From positions 1-64,000 of the forward strand of contig PBYQ01000032.1 in NCBI GenBank assembly GCA_002729695.1: DNA of 64,000 bases. The letters are read 5' to 3'. Origin of the DNA: Citromicrobium sp. Lineage in GTDB: Bacteria; Pseudomonadota; Alphaproteobacteria; Sphingomonadales; Sphingomonadaceae. Positions 9,288 to 18,400 of this stretch are shown piece after piece. The notes under the pieces are model-generated. The model saw only the letters and a program-made list of their open reading frames with translations. It was not told the DNA's origin and did no database searches. Positions within the stretch are counted from its first letter, which is position 1; every line of letters begins with the position of its first letter. Position numbers and translations under genes: made by a program.

Positions 9288-9872
9288 TTAGCGCTCCACC
9301 GTCCCGCTGCGGCGGATCTTCCGCTGCAGCTGCATCACGCCGTAGAGCAGCGCTTCTGCGGTCGGGGGGCAGCCGGGAACGTAGATGTCCACCGGCACGA
9401 TCCGGTCGCAGCCGCGCACGACGCTGTAGGAATAGTGATAGTAGCCGCCGCCATTGGCGCAGCTGCCCATGGAAATGACGTACTTGGGGTTCGACATCTG
9501 GTCGTAAACCTTGCGCAGCGCCGGGGCCATCTTGTTGCACAGCGTGCCCGCGACGATCATCACGTCACTCTGACGCGGGCTCGCGCGCGGGGCGACGCCG
9601 AAGCGTTCCATGTCGTAGCGCGGCATGTTGACGTGGATCATCTCGACCGCGCAGCAGGCGAGGCCGAAGGTCATCCACCACAGCGATCCGGTCCGGGCCC
9701 ACTGGAACAGGTCTTCGGTGCTGGTAAGCAGGAACCCCTTGTCGTTCACCTCGGTCTGGAGCGCGTGGAAATACTCCTGATCGGGCTGGCGCACTTCGCC
9801 CGGCTGGGCGGTCGGTGCATCATGCAGCGCCGGATTGAGCTTCGGGTTCGTGGGGCTGGTATCTACTCCCAT
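9288..9872 (-). CDS. nuoB: NADH-quinone oxidoreductase subunit B
   Basis: Holds cluster N2, the last iron-sulfur centre before quinone. The N2 ligands are visible: tandem Cys73-Cys74 (ACCAVEM), Cys138 (MGSCANGGG) and Cys168 ([11 protein letters not shown]). At 194 residues it has a slightly extended, poorly conserved N-terminus ([14 protein letters not shown]). The ATG at 9872 lies ten bases inside the end of nuoA, the usual overlap in this operon. Confidence 0.96.
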   Translation of the reverse strand: MGVDTSPTNPKLNPALHDAPTAQPGEVRQPDQEYFHALQTEVNDKGFLLTSTEDLFQWARTGSLWWMTFGLACCAVEMIHVNMPRYDMERFGVAPRASPRQSDVMIVAGTLCNKMAPALRKVYDQMSNPKYVISMGSCANGGGYYHYSYSVVRGCDRIVPVDIYVPGCPPTAEALLYGVMQLQRKIRRSGTVER

Positions 9873-10237
9873 TCCAGCGCTCCTACCTTCCAGGCATAGA
9901 CAAGGCCGATGGCGAGTTCCCCGATGAAGATCATCATCGTGGTCCAGCCCGACCAGCCGGTGAAATCGAGGCTGACGGCCCACGGAAACAGGAACGCCGC
10001 TTCGAGGTCGAAAATGATGAACAAAATCGCGACGAGGTAAAAGCGCACGTCGAACTGGCTGCGCGGTTCCTCGAACGCGGGAAAGCCGCATTCGTACTCG
10101 CTGAGCTTGTCGGCGGTCGGGTTATGGACCCCCGTCAGGCGCGAGACGCCCATCGGCAGGAACACGAAGACGCAGGATATGGCCAGCGCCACGCCCAGGA
10201 ACATCAGGATTGGGAGATATTGTTCGAGATCGATCAC
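9863..10237 (-). CDS. nuoA: NADH-quinone oxidoreductase subunit A
   Basis: Small three-helix membrane subunit, first gene of the nuo operon. Conserved elements are [11 protein letters not shown], the loop [11 protein letters not shown] and [23 protein letters not shown] chose GTG at 10237 ([11 protein letters not shown]) because GGAA lies seven bases upstream and the N-terminus fits the family. A TTG at 10249 would add four residues. The operon promoter should lie in 10238-10374, where I cannot identify convincing -35/-10 boxes. Confidence 0.95.
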   Translation of the reverse strand: MIDLEQYLPILMFLGVALAISCVFVFLPMGVSRLTGVHNPTADKLSEYECGFPAFEEPRSQFDVRFYLVAILFIIFDLEAAFLFPWAVSLDFTGWSGWTTMMIFIGELAIGLVYAWKVGALEWE

Positions 10238-10374
10238 GCGAATTTCCAAGAGTCTGGCTTTCGGTGCCCGCCTCTAAGGCCCGCGCCGCCGGGGCGCAAG
10301 GGAGCCTGAGGTGCAACACCCGTTGGAATTTATGCAAATTGCGCCCTGGCCGACGCGATGGCCTTTGGCCGAGA

Positions 10375-11802
10375 CTATTTCATCTCGCGCGCAATCGCCT
10401 TCTTCGCTGCCGAACCATAGGGCGGCTTCAGCCCCGCCAGCTTGGCAACGTCGATCTTGGGCTGGGTATAGGTGCTGCGCGCATGGCTGAATTCGCGGAA
10501 GCCTTCGGGACCGTGATAGCTGCCGATGCCCGAAGGCCCGACCCCACCGAACGGCATGTCGTCGACCGAGATGTGGAAGATCACATCGTTGACCGTCACC
10601 CCGCCCGAGATCGTGCGTTCGAGCACCTGCTCCTCCTCTTTCCCACCGCCGAAATAATACAGGCCGAGCGGGCGGTCGTGATCGTTGATGTAATCGATCG
10701 CCTCGTCGATCGCCTTGTAGGTCTTCACCGGCAGCACCGGACCGAAAATCTCTTCCTGCATCGCTTTCATGTCGTCGGTGACGTTGCGCAGGATGGTGAG
10801 CGGCATCTTGCGCGTGTTCGCGCCCGAGAACGATTCCTTGCCCGGATTGACCTCGATCGCCTCGGCACCCTTGGCTTTCGCGTCCTCGACGATGCCCTTG
10901 AGCCGCTCGAAATGCTTGTCGGAGATGATCGCGGTGTAATCCTCGTTGTCGAGCAGCGTGGGGTACATTTCGTGGACGCCCAGCTGCACCGCCGCGACAA
11001 CGCCTTCTTCCTGATCCTCGGGTACCAGCAGGTAATCGGGCGCGAGGCAGATTTGCCCCGCGTTGAGCATCTTGCCGAGCGCGATGCGTTCACCCGCGCG
11101 GGTCAGGTCGGCGCCCTTGCCGATGATGGTCGGGCTCTTGCCGCCCAGTTCCAGCGTCACCGGCACCAGGTTCTTCGCCGCCGCTTCCATGACCTTCCGG
11201 CCCGTTTCGGTCGATCCGGTGAACACCAGATGGTCGAATGGCAGCGAAGAGAACGCCTGCGCCACATCGGGGCCGCCGGTAATCACCGTCACCTCGTCTT
11301 CCCCGAAGGCATCGGCGACCAGTTCGCGCATCCGGTCGCTGGTGGCGGGCGTGAATTCGCTCGGCTTGATCATCGCGCGATTGCCCGCGGCGAGCACCTG
11401 CATCAGCGGGCCGAAGCTGAGGTTCACCGGGAAGTTCCACGGGCTCATGATCCCGATGACGCCCTTGGGTTCGTAGCGGACCTCCGCCTTCGCGCCCATC
11501 AGGCCAAGCGGGAAGCGGACCGAGCGTTTGTCCGGCGCGGCCCAGTGCTCCATGTTCTTGAGGCAGTATTTCCCGAAGCCGATCGTGCTCACGATGTCCG
11601 TCATCATCGAGCCTTCGAAGCTGCGGCTGCCGAAGTCCGAATTCATCGCTTCGGCGAGCGACTCGCCATGTTCGGAGAGGATCGAAATCGCCCGCTTGAT
11701 CCGGTCGCGCCGAACCGAGAGTGGCTCCGGCCGCGCCGCGACGAAGGCCCTGCGCTGCGTTTCGAGAATGCGATCAAGGGTCTGGGGTGCGGTCTCGCTC
11801 AT
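10375..11802 (-). CDS. aldehyde dehydrogenase, coniferyl-aldehyde dehydrogenase type
   Basis: NAD(P)-dependent oxidation of an aromatic or aliphatic aldehyde to its acid. The 475-residue product has the ALDH landmarks: PWNFP with Asn123, LELGGKSP with the general base Glu218, and the nucleophile Cys252 in NAGQICLAPDY. The short ALDH length and Ala-Pro-Asp after the catalytic Cys resemble the CalB / class-3-like group. The true substrate cannot be read from sequence. It is divergent from the thiolase gene and separated from nuoA by about 137 bases. Confidence 0.85.
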   Translation of the reverse strand: MSETAPQTLDRILETQRRAFVAARPEPLSVRRDRIKRAISILSEHGESLAEAMNSDFGSRSFEGSMMTDIVSTIGFGKYCLKNMEHWAAPDKRSVRFPLGLMGAKAEVRYEPKGVIGIMSPWNFPVNLSFGPLMQVLAAGNRAMIKPSEFTPATSDRMRELVADAFGEDEVTVITGGPDVAQAFSSLPFDHLVFTGSTETGRKVMEAAAKNLVPVTLELGGKSPTIIGKGADLTRAGERIALGKMLNAGQICLAPDYLLVPEDQEEGVVAAVQLGVHEMYPTLLDNEDYTAIISDKHFERLKGIVEDAKAKGAEAIEVNPGKESFSGANTRKMPLTILRNVTDDMKAMQEEIFGPVLPVKTYKAIDEAIDYINDHDRPLGLYYFGGGKEEEQVLERTISGGVTVNDVIFHISVDDMPFGGVGPSGIGSYHGPEGFREFSHARSTYTQPKIDVAKLAGLKPPYGSAAKKAIAREMK

Positions 11803-11897
11803 GTCTCGGCTCTCCGATTGTGTTTCTTGGCAGTGCTATTACATCGAACGCGAATTGAGCCAAAGCGTTGCGACAACAGAAAGGCACGTACTTACCA

Positions 11898-13094
11898 ATG
11901 CCCCAGTTTTCCGAAGCAGATCCGATCGTCATCCTCTCCTATGCGCGTACCCCGATGGGCAGCATGCAGGGCGCACTGGCCGACGCCACTGCGACCGATC
12001 TCGGCGCGACGGCGGTGAAGGCGGCGGTCGACCGCTCGGGCGTGCCGGTGGACAAGTTCGACCGCACCTACATGGGCTGCGTGCTTCCTGCCGGGCTCGG
12101 CCAGGCCCCTGCCCGTCAGGCATCGATCAAGGCGGGCCTGCCCAAGTCGGTGCAGGCGACCACGGTGAACAAGGTGTGCGGCAGCGGCATGCAGACCGTC
12201 ATCATGGGTTCCGAAGCACTCGCCAGCGGCACCGTGGATTACGTGGTCGCGGGCGGCATGGAGAGCATGACCAACGCGCCCTACCTGCTCAAGAAGCACC
12301 GCAGCGGCGCGCGCCTCGGCCATGACACCGCGTACGACCACATGTTCCTCGACGGGCTGGAAGACGCCTACGAGGAAGGCCGCGCGATGGGCACCTTCGC
12401 GCAGGACACCGCCAACGAATACCAGCTGACCCGCGAGGAAATGGACGACTACTCCATCGAATCGCTGCGCCGCGCCAATGCAGCGATCGAAAGCGGTGCC
12501 TTCGATGGCGAAGTCGTCCCCGTCACCATCGTCACCCGCAAGGGCGAAACCACGGTCGAGCATGACGAGGCGCCCGGCAAGGGCAATCCCGACAAGATCC
12601 CGCAGCTGCGCCCCGCCTTCGCGAAGGATGGCACGATTACCGCCGCCACCTCCTCCAGCATCTCGGACGGTGCGGCCGCCGTGGTCCTGAGCCGCGAGAG
12701 CGTCGCCAAGGAAAATGGCCAGACTCCGGTGGCGAAGATCGTCGGCCTCGCCGCGCACGCTCAGGAGCCGAGCAAGTTCACCGTCGCGCCCATCGGTGCG
12801 ATCGAAAAGCTGCTCGAACAGACCGGCTGGAGCGCGGAAGACGTCGACCTGTGGGAAGTGAACGAAGCCTTCGCCTGCGTTGCCATGTTCGCGATGCGCG
12901 ACATCGGCATCCCGCATGACAAGATCAACGTGAACGGTGGTGGCACCGCGCTGGGTCACCCGATCGGCGCGAGCGGCACGCGGATCATCGTGACGCTGCT
13001 CAACGCGCTCAAACAGCAGGGCAAGAAGCGCGGCATCGCTTCGCTGTGCATCGGCGGCGGCGAAGCCACGGCCGTTGCGGTGGAGATGGTGTAA
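11898..13094 (+). CDS. acetyl-CoA C-acetyltransferase (thiolase)
   Basis: Condenses two acetyl-CoA to acetoacetyl-CoA, or the reverse, in the cytoplasm. The 398-residue product has all three catalytic parts: Cys94 in NKVCGSGMQ, His354 in GGGTALGHPIGASG and Cys384 in CIGGGEATA. It is the biosynthetic/PhaA-AtoB-like length. The ATG at 11898 gives the usual thiolase N-terminus; an in-frame codon 30 bases upstream is less likely. No phaB or other PHA gene is adjacent. Confidence 0.93.
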   Translation: MPQFSEADPIVILSYARTPMGSMQGALADATATDLGATAVKAAVDRSGVPVDKFDRTYMGCVLPAGLGQAPARQASIKAGLPKSVQATTVNKVCGSGMQTVIMGSEALASGTVDYVVAGGMESMTNAPYLLKKHRSGARLGHDTAYDHMFLDGLEDAYEEGRAMGTFAQDTANEYQLTREEMDDYSIESLRRANAAIESGAFDGEVVPVTIVTRKGETTVEHDEAPGKGNPDKIPQLRPAFAKDGTITAATSSSISDGAAAVVLSRESVAKENGQTPVAKIVGLAAHAQEPSKFTVAPIGAIEKLLEQTGWSAEDVDLWEVNEAFACVAMFAMRDIGIPHDKINVNGGGTALGHPIGASGTRIIVTLLNALKQQGKKRGIASLCIGGGEATAVAVEMV

Positions 13095-13106
13095 GGGGGC
13101 TTCTGG

Positions 13107-13223
13107 CCCCTCATCCTAGCTGCGGTAAAGCGCTTCGCGCTCAACCTTCGCTATCCTTCTCCCGGGGGGAGAAGGATGCTGGAGCTTTTGAGCGAAGCGA
13201 ATTAGCGAAAGCTGGATGAGGGG
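13107..13223. repeat. imperfect inverted repeat, REP/MITE-like, between convergent genes
   Basis: The outer arms CCCCTCATCC (13107-13116) and GGATGAGGGG (13214-13223) enclose an inner perfect palindrome, ATCCTTCTCCC/GGGAGAAGGAT (13153-13163 and 13167-13177). Partial complementarity lies between them. It fills most of the gap between the thiolase and the SH3-like gene, which converge, so its folded RNA could act as a bidirectional terminator. Confidence 0.6.
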
Positions 13224-13237
13224 ATAGAGCCCGCGCC

Positions 13238-13708
13238 CTAGGGCTCGCCCGCCCCCCAGAGGCGGCTTGCTTCGACGAAGCCGCTCCGCTTGCCGACCGA
13301 AAACTCGCACCAGTTGGCCTTGCAGTCGCCCAGGGTCCCGACCACGCCGGGCTCGAGCTTCCACATCAGCGGCGATCCTACGCTGCCGCTCTCGTGCATC
13401 TCGGCGAGGCCCTTGCCGATCACCATCCCGCCCGGCTCGCGGCTGAGCATGCGCGCGGCGATCCAGCCCTTGTCGCCGTCCGGGTCCTGAACCAGCCGCC
13501 AGCCTTCGCGCATCCGCAGCACCTTCACCGGCAGGCCCTTGCGCTTGTAGACCCAATCGATCCGGTATTCGCGGCTCGGGCCCACTCGCATGTTCGCCTC
13601 GGTCACGTCGATCGTCGCCCAATAGGGCACGTCGTCGTTCTTGCCCCCGGCGGGGGTCGCGGTGATCAGGGCGAGGCCCATGGCGAGCGGAATGGCGCGT
13701 CTCAGCAT
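13238..13708 (-). CDS. exported SH3-like domain protein
   Basis: The 156-residue product has a short signal peptide (MLRRAIPLAMGLALITATPAG) and then two SH3-like repeats. The first (NMRVGPSREYRIDWVYKRKG) and a later SVGSPLMWKLEPGVVGTLGDC are typical of bacterial SH3 (SH3_3/SH3_4) domains that bind cell-wall material. It ends WCEFSVGKRSGFVEASRLWG, the usual terminal strand. The ATG at 13708 was chosen because it starts the signal peptide; the frame is open further upstream but non-coding in character. Probably periplasmic; exact role unknown. Confidence 0.85.
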   Translation of the reverse strand: MLRRAIPLAMGLALITATPAGGKNDDVPYWATIDVTEANMRVGPSREYRIDWVYKRKGLPVKVLRMREGWRLVQDPDGDKGWIAARMLSREPGGMVIGKGLAEMHESGSVGSPLMWKLEPGVVGTLGDCKANWCEFSVGKRSGFVEASRLWGAGEP

Positions 13709-13802
13709 GGCGGCAGGTTTTACCGCAAGCGCCGGCCGACTGACAAGCTGGCTCGTGACTGCGCTTGACCAGTTTTGCACCACGCGCCAATCACGACGGG
13801 AC

Positions 13803-14819
13803 ATGCCCAGCGCTTCCGAACTTTCCGCCCGCCGCATCGAAGGCACCCCCCGTGTCATCGTGACCCGCGCCCTCACACCCGTAGTGCAGGATCGCATGGC
13901 GGAGCTTTTCGACTGCCGCTTCAACGAAAGCGACACGCCCTACACGCGCGAACAGCTGATCGCGGCCATGCGCGAATGCGATGTACTGGTGCCCACCGTC
14001 ACCGATCATATCGATGCGGAGATGCTCGACGCCGCTGGCGACCGGATGCGGCTGATCGCAAGCTTCGGTGCCGGCACCGACCATCTGGACCTGGCAGCAG
14101 CCGCCAAACGCAAGATCACCGTGACGAACACGCCCAGCGTGTTCACCGAGGACACCGCCGACCTTGCGATGGCGTTGATCATCGGCGTTCCGCGCCGGAT
14201 GCGCGAAGGCGTCTCGCTCGTGCGCAGCGGCGAGTGGAGCGGCTGGGCGCCGACCGCGCTGCTCGGTCGCAAGCTGGCGGGCAAGGTGCTGGGCATCGTC
14301 GGCATGGGCCGGATCGGCCAAGCGGTGGCGCACCGCGCCAAGGCCTTCGGGCTCGACATCGCGTACCACAACCGCAAGCGCCTGCCCGAAGCGGTGGAGC
14401 GGATGTTCGGCGCAACCTATGTCGAAAGTCTGGGTGAATTGCTCTCGCAAACCGACATTCTCACCCTACACTGCCCGTCGAACGCGGAAAGCCATCACAT
14501 GATCGACGCGCAGGCGATCGCGCGGATGAAGCCCGATGCCTGCCTCATCAACACCGCGCGCGGCGATCTGGTCGATCAGGAGGCGTTGATTGCGGCGCTT
14601 CAGAGCGGTCACCTCGCGGGGGCCGGGCTCGATGTCTATCCGGACGAGCCAGCGGTCGACCAGCGGCTGCTCGAGCATCCCAACGTGATGACCCTGCCGC
14701 ATATCGGCAGCGCCACCGCCGAGGGCCGTGCTGCCTCCGGCGAAAAGGTGATCGCAAACATCCGCTTCTGGGCCGACGGCCACCGTCCGCCCGATCAGGT
14801 GCTGGACGCGCTACTCTAG
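13803..14819 (+). CDS. D-isomer-specific 2-hydroxyacid dehydrogenase (glyoxylate reductase/phosphoglycerate dehydrogenase-like)
   Basis: NAD(P)H-dependent interconversion of a 2-oxoacid and a D-2-hydroxyacid. The 338-residue product has the Rossmann motif GIVGMGRIGQAVAHRAKAFG and the catalytic set: Arg in NTARGDLVD, Glu in YPDEP and His in LPHIGSAT. Length and motifs match the glyoxylate/hydroxypyruvate reductase branch rather than the longer SerA with a regulatory domain. It is divergent from the SH3-like gene. Confidence 0.88.
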   Translation: MPSASELSARRIEGTPRVIVTRALTPVVQDRMAELFDCRFNESDTPYTREQLIAAMRECDVLVPTVTDHIDAEMLDAAGDRMRLIASFGAGTDHLDLAAAAKRKITVTNTPSVFTEDTADLAMALIIGVPRRMREGVSLVRSGEWSGWAPTALLGRKLAGKVLGIVGMGRIGQAVAHRAKAFGLDIAYHNRKRLPEAVERMFGATYVESLGELLSQTDILTLHCPSNAESHHMIDAQAIARMKPDACLINTARGDLVDQEALIAALQSGHLAGAGLDVYPDEPAVDQRLLEHPNVMTLPHIGSATAEGRAASGEKVIANIRFWADGHRPPDQVLDALL

Positions 14820-14916
14820 ATTAACCACATATGCGCAAAATCGGGCCTATGAGGCTTGTTCTCGACGCGTCGGCGAACCTTCCGACGCGCCATGTTTGTT
14901 TGAGGACGCCTGCCCG

Positions 14917-16221
14917 ATGCCAAGATTCCTGTCGCTCGCGCTGATTCTGTCGGGACTGCTCGCAATGCCCGCCCATGCGCAGGATGTGGGGGAAATCGTC
15001 GTTAACGATACCGGCGATACCGCCTGGTTGCTCGCCGCATCTGCGCTGGTCCTGATGATGTCGCTGCCGGGGCTGGTGCTCCTCTATGCCGGCCGGGGCC
15101 GCGCGAAGAACGTGCTTTCTGTCGCGATGCAGATCGGGGCCGTGGCGTGCATCGTTTCGCTGCTGTGGATCGTGACCGGCTACACGCTCGCCTTCGGGGA
15201 CGTGACCGGCGGGTGGGTCGGCAATGGTCGCGCATGGATGCTGATCGAGCTGACCAACGTCAGGATCGGCACCACGATTCCCGAAAGCGCCTTCGTGCTG
15301 TTCCAGATGGGTTTCGCCCTGTTCGCAGCCGCGCTGATGATCGGCGCGTGGGCCGGCCGCGCACGGCTTTCGTGGGTGGTGCTGTTCTGCGCGGCGTGGA
15401 GCACCATCGTCTATGCCCCCATCGCGCACTGGGTATGGGGTGGCGGATGGCTCGCGAGCGAATTCGGCACGCTCGATTTTGCAGGCGGCCTGGTGGTCCA
15501 TACGAGCGCGGGCGTTTCCGCCCTCGTCGCCACCATCATCATGGGCAACCGCAATGGCTTCCCCGAGGCACCCATGCCTCCCCATGCGCCGATCCTGTCG
15601 ATGGCAGGCGCTGCCCTGCTGTGGGTCGGCTGGTTCGGCTTTAGCGGAGGCTCTGCCCTCGCCGCGACCGACGATGCCTCCACCGCGATCATCAACACCC
15701 ATGTCGCGGCAGCCACGGCGGCGCTGGTCTGGCTGCTGATAGAGCGGATCGGCAACGGCAAGACCACCAGCCTGGGCTGGGCCAGCGGCGCACTGGCCGG
15801 ACTGGTCGCGATCACCCCGGCGGCGCTTTACATCTCGCCCGGCGCGTCGATCCTGTTCGGTGCCCTCGCCTCCGTCGTGTGCTTCGGTGCTCTCCTCCAG
15901 ATTCGCAAATGGGGGATCGACGACGCGGCGGGCGTTTTCGCAATCAGCGGCGTCGGCGGAATGCTCGGCACGCTGCTGCTCGGCCTGTTCGTATCCTCGG
16001 CGCTTGGCGGCACCGGCTATGCCGAGGGAATGACTCCACTCGGGCAGCTCGGCGCGCAAGCGGTGGGTATTGCTGCGGTCGCGCTCTGGAGCGCGGTGAT
16101 GACGGCGATCCTGGCGCTCGGTATCGGCATCGTCGCCCCGATGCGGGTCAAGAAGAAGCGCGAGGCAGCCGGTCTCGATATCGCGACCCACGGCGAGCGC
16201 GGCTGGGATTTCGAACCCTAG
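14917..16221 (+). CDS. amt: ammonium transporter
   Basis: Inner-membrane ammonium channel of the Amt/MEP/Rh family. The 434-residue product starts with a signal peptide ending AHA, as in many bacterial Amt proteins, followed by about eleven helices. The twin pore histidines are visible in GGLVVHTSAGVSALV and in INTHVAAATAAL. A gate-region phenylalanine lies in SAFVLFQMGFALFAAALM. No glnK lies beside it, which is less usual. The start ATG at 14917 follows GAGGA at ten bases; an upstream in-frame TTG is rejected. Confidence 0.93.
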   Translation: MPRFLSLALILSGLLAMPAHAQDVGEIVVNDTGDTAWLLAASALVLMMSLPGLVLLYAGRGRAKNVLSVAMQIGAVACIVSLLWIVTGYTLAFGDVTGGWVGNGRAWMLIELTNVRIGTTIPESAFVLFQMGFALFAAALMIGAWAGRARLSWVVLFCAAWSTIVYAPIAHWVWGGGWLASEFGTLDFAGGLVVHTSAGVSALVATIIMGNRNGFPEAPMPPHAPILSMAGAALLWVGWFGFSGGSALAATDDASTAIINTHVAAATAALVWLLIERIGNGKTTSLGWASGALAGLVAITPAALYISPGASILFGALASVVCFGALLQIRKWGIDDAAGVFAISGVGGMLGTLLLGLFVSSALGGTGYAEGMTPLGQLGAQAVGIAAVALWSAVMTAILALGIGIVAPMRVKKKREAAGLDIATHGERGWDFEP

Positions 16222-16955
16222 AGCGCGCCAACTTCTTCTTCGAGGATCCTGAGGATTCGTTCGATCGAGCGGCGGCTGGCGGAGAATTCGAAGTGCCTTT
16301 CGCGCACTTCGATCGCGCGGTCGCACTCGCCCTCTTCCCCACGCGAGCAAGCGGGCGCGATCACCCCGTCGAGCGGCGACCAGATCGCGATCGTCCGCAT
16401 CGGCGGCTTCTGGCGCGGGTCGTCAGGCAATGGCGGAGTGTCGACCGAATGGTCGTTGATCGCTTCGTAAAGGCGCCATGCGTTATTCGCGCGGCGGTCG
16501 CCCGAGAATGGCGTGCCGAGCGTCATCACCATGGCGACCTTGTCCGGGTGCCGCTGCGCAAGCACGCGGGCATATAGTCCGCCAAGGCTGATGCCGATCA
16601 CGATCACGGGCCGCCCCTTCTCGCGAAACACATGATCGAGCTGCGCCTCGGCGCGCGCGAAGACTTCTTCGGTGATGCCGGTGATGAGGCCCAGCCGCGC
16701 CGGATAGGTCGGATAGCCGACCGCATTGAGCGTACGTCGCATCAGCGATGTGGCACCGTCGTTCGACAGGATGCCGGGCAGGACCAGTACGGGCGGGCGC
16801 TGCTTTGCCGCAGCGATTTCCCCCGCACCTTCAGGCAGCCGGACACGGCGGACCGGGCTCGACCAGATGATCGGCAGGTTGGGCAGTTCGCGCAGCCATG
16901 TGCCGAAAGACGGTGCCAGCGAATCGTCGCGTTTTCCGTCTCTCGGCTGGGTCAC
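16218..16955 (-). CDS. alpha/beta hydrolase, lipase/esterase-like
   Basis: The 245-residue cytoplasmic-looking protein has the fold core: PPVLVLPGILSNDG for the oxyanion strand, the nucleophile elbow GISLGG with its Ser, and the loop IWSPLDGVIAP supplying the acid. The C-terminus (HFEFSASRRSIERILRIL) resembles small lipase-like hydrolases. The start is GTG at 16955, supported by GGAGA eight bases upstream, which lies inside the end of the nitronate monooxygenase gene. It is therefore co-transcribed with that gene. The stop overlaps the end of the convergent amt gene by four bases. Substrate unknown. Confidence 0.75.
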   Translation of the reverse strand: MTQPRDGKRDDSLAPSFGTWLRELPNLPIIWSSPVRRVRLPEGAGEIAAAKQRPPVLVLPGILSNDGATSLMRRTLNAVGYPTYPARLGLITGITEEVFARAEAQLDHVFREKGRPVIVIGISLGGLYARVLAQRHPDKVAMVMTLGTPFSGDRRANNAWRLYEAINDHSVDTPPLPDDPRQKPPMRTIAIWSPLDGVIAPACSRGEEGECDRAIEVRERHFEFSASRRSIERILRILEEEVGAL

Positions 16956-16960
16956 GAGGG

Positions 16961-18367
16961 TCAGTCTCCGGTCAGGATCCGATCCACCAACTGCTTCACC
17001 GACGGGGTGAAGTTGTTGGAATAGAACGGATCGGTCTTGAAGCGGTACGCCGCGTGGCCTGCGAAGGCGAGGTTTTCGTCCGGGTCGCCGCCGTGCGCGA
17101 TGTCCTGCAGCGTCTTCTGGATGCAGAAGCTGCGCGGATCGGCGAGCCGACCGGTGGTATGATCGTCGTGATCCTTCCAGCTCGAAAACTGGCAGTGCGA
17201 CAGGCAACCCATGCAGCCCTGCTGGTCCGCACGGATTTGCTCGGCGCTTTCCGGAGTGACGAACACCACGGTGTTGTCTGGCGTCTTCAGCGCCTCGGTA
17301 AAGCCTTCGTGCATCCACGCCTGCGCCTTGCGCTGGTCGCCGGGGTGGACGAAGAAATACTTGGCCTTGCCGTGATCGGAGAGCGGGATCGTGCCGTCTT
17401 CCTCGTCGCGCTTAAAGATAGGAATCTGCCGATCGCTGCGGTGCATCAGGTCGTAGAGGAACGGCGTCTTGACCGCGCTGGAATAGAAGCCGGTGGGGCT
17501 GAACTTGTGCAGCAGCACGTCGCCCGGCTCGACCGTGCGCAGCATGTCCTTCCACACCTGCGGGATCGGGCTTTCCTCGGTCAGAAGCGGCCGCGTGCCG
17601 AACTGGAAGGCGATCTTGCCCAGCTCGGGATTGTCGATCCAGTCTTCCCATTCGCGCAGAAACCAGACGCCGCCTGCCATGACGATGGCGGTATCTTCCG
17701 ACACGCCTTCCTTGCGCATCGTTTCGCGCAGCGCCTTGACGCGCGGATACGGGTCTTCGGGCTTGGTCGGGTCTTCGGCGTTGGACAGGCCGTTGTGTCC
17801 GCCCGCCAGCCACGGGTCTTCGTAAACCACCGCCGCCATCAGGTCGGGCACCTTGGAATAGCTGCGCTTCCAGAGCGCGCGGAAGGCGCGCGCAGAGCTG
17901 ACGATCGGCAGGTAGTGCACGTTGAAGCGCGCGGCGATCTCGGCCAGCTTGTAGGGCATGCCCGCACCGCAGGTGACGCCGGTGATCAGCCCCTTGCAGT
18001 TTTCCAGCACGCCTTCGAGCACGGCTTGCGCGCCGCCCATTTCCCACAGCACGTTGATATTGATCGCGCCCTTGCCGCCGGCGATCTCGTGCGCGCGCTT
18101 CACCTGTTCGGTCGCGCCGTCGATGGCGTAGCGAACCAGCTGTTCGAACCGTTCCTTGCGGGTGGCCTGGGGGTAGACCTGCGGAATCGGGTTGCCGTCA
18201 CTGTCGTAAGTGTCGGCGTTGACCGCAGACACGGTGCCGATCCCGCCCGCAGCGGCCCACGCACCGGAACTCAGGTGGTTGGTCGCTGAAACGCCCTTGC
18301 CGCCTTCGATCAGCGGCCACACTTCGCGACCACCATATTCGATCGGTCGCAGTCCTTTGAATGCCAT
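16961..18367 (-). CDS. nitronate monooxygenase with C-terminal cysteine cluster
   Basis: FMN-dependent TIM-barrel enzyme of the nitronate monooxygenase / 2-nitropropane dioxygenase family, which oxidises alkyl nitronates. The 468-residue product has the early phosphate-binding segment (GGKGVSATNHLSSG), AAAGGIGTVSAVNAD, and a GGVWF/FGTRPLLTEES region typical of the FMN site. It is longer than classical forms. A segment near residue 390 reads CMGCLSHC, with another Cys after it in RSFCIQ, suggesting a metal or iron-sulfur site. It is followed directly by the hydrolase gene. Confidence 0.85.
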   Translation of the reverse strand: MAFKGLRPIEYGGREVWPLIEGGKGVSATNHLSSGAWAAAGGIGTVSAVNADTYDSDGNPIPQVYPQATRKERFEQLVRYAIDGATEQVKRAHEIAGGKGAININVLWEMGGAQAVLEGVLENCKGLITGVTCGAGMPYKLAEIAARFNVHYLPIVSSARAFRALWKRSYSKVPDLMAAVVYEDPWLAGGHNGLSNAEDPTKPEDPYPRVKALRETMRKEGVSEDTAIVMAGGVWFLREWEDWIDNPELGKIAFQFGTRPLLTEESPIPQVWKDMLRTVEPGDVLLHKFSPTGFYSSAVKTPFLYDLMHRSDRQIPIFKRDEEDGTIPLSDHGKAKYFFVHPGDQRKAQAWMHEGFTEALKTPDNTVVFVTPESAEQIRADQQGCMGCLSHCQFSSWKDHDDHTTGRLADPRSFCIQKTLQDIAHGGDPDENLAFAGHAAYRFKTDPFYSNNFTPSVKQLVDRILTGD

Positions 18368-18400
18368 GAAATTTCCAATTATCTCAGATCGGGGTGCGCT

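Noticed and set aside
13153..13177. Intrinsic terminator of the thiolase gene
   Set aside because: The palindrome is strong but no T run follows on either strand, so it is listed as a repeat rather than a terminator.
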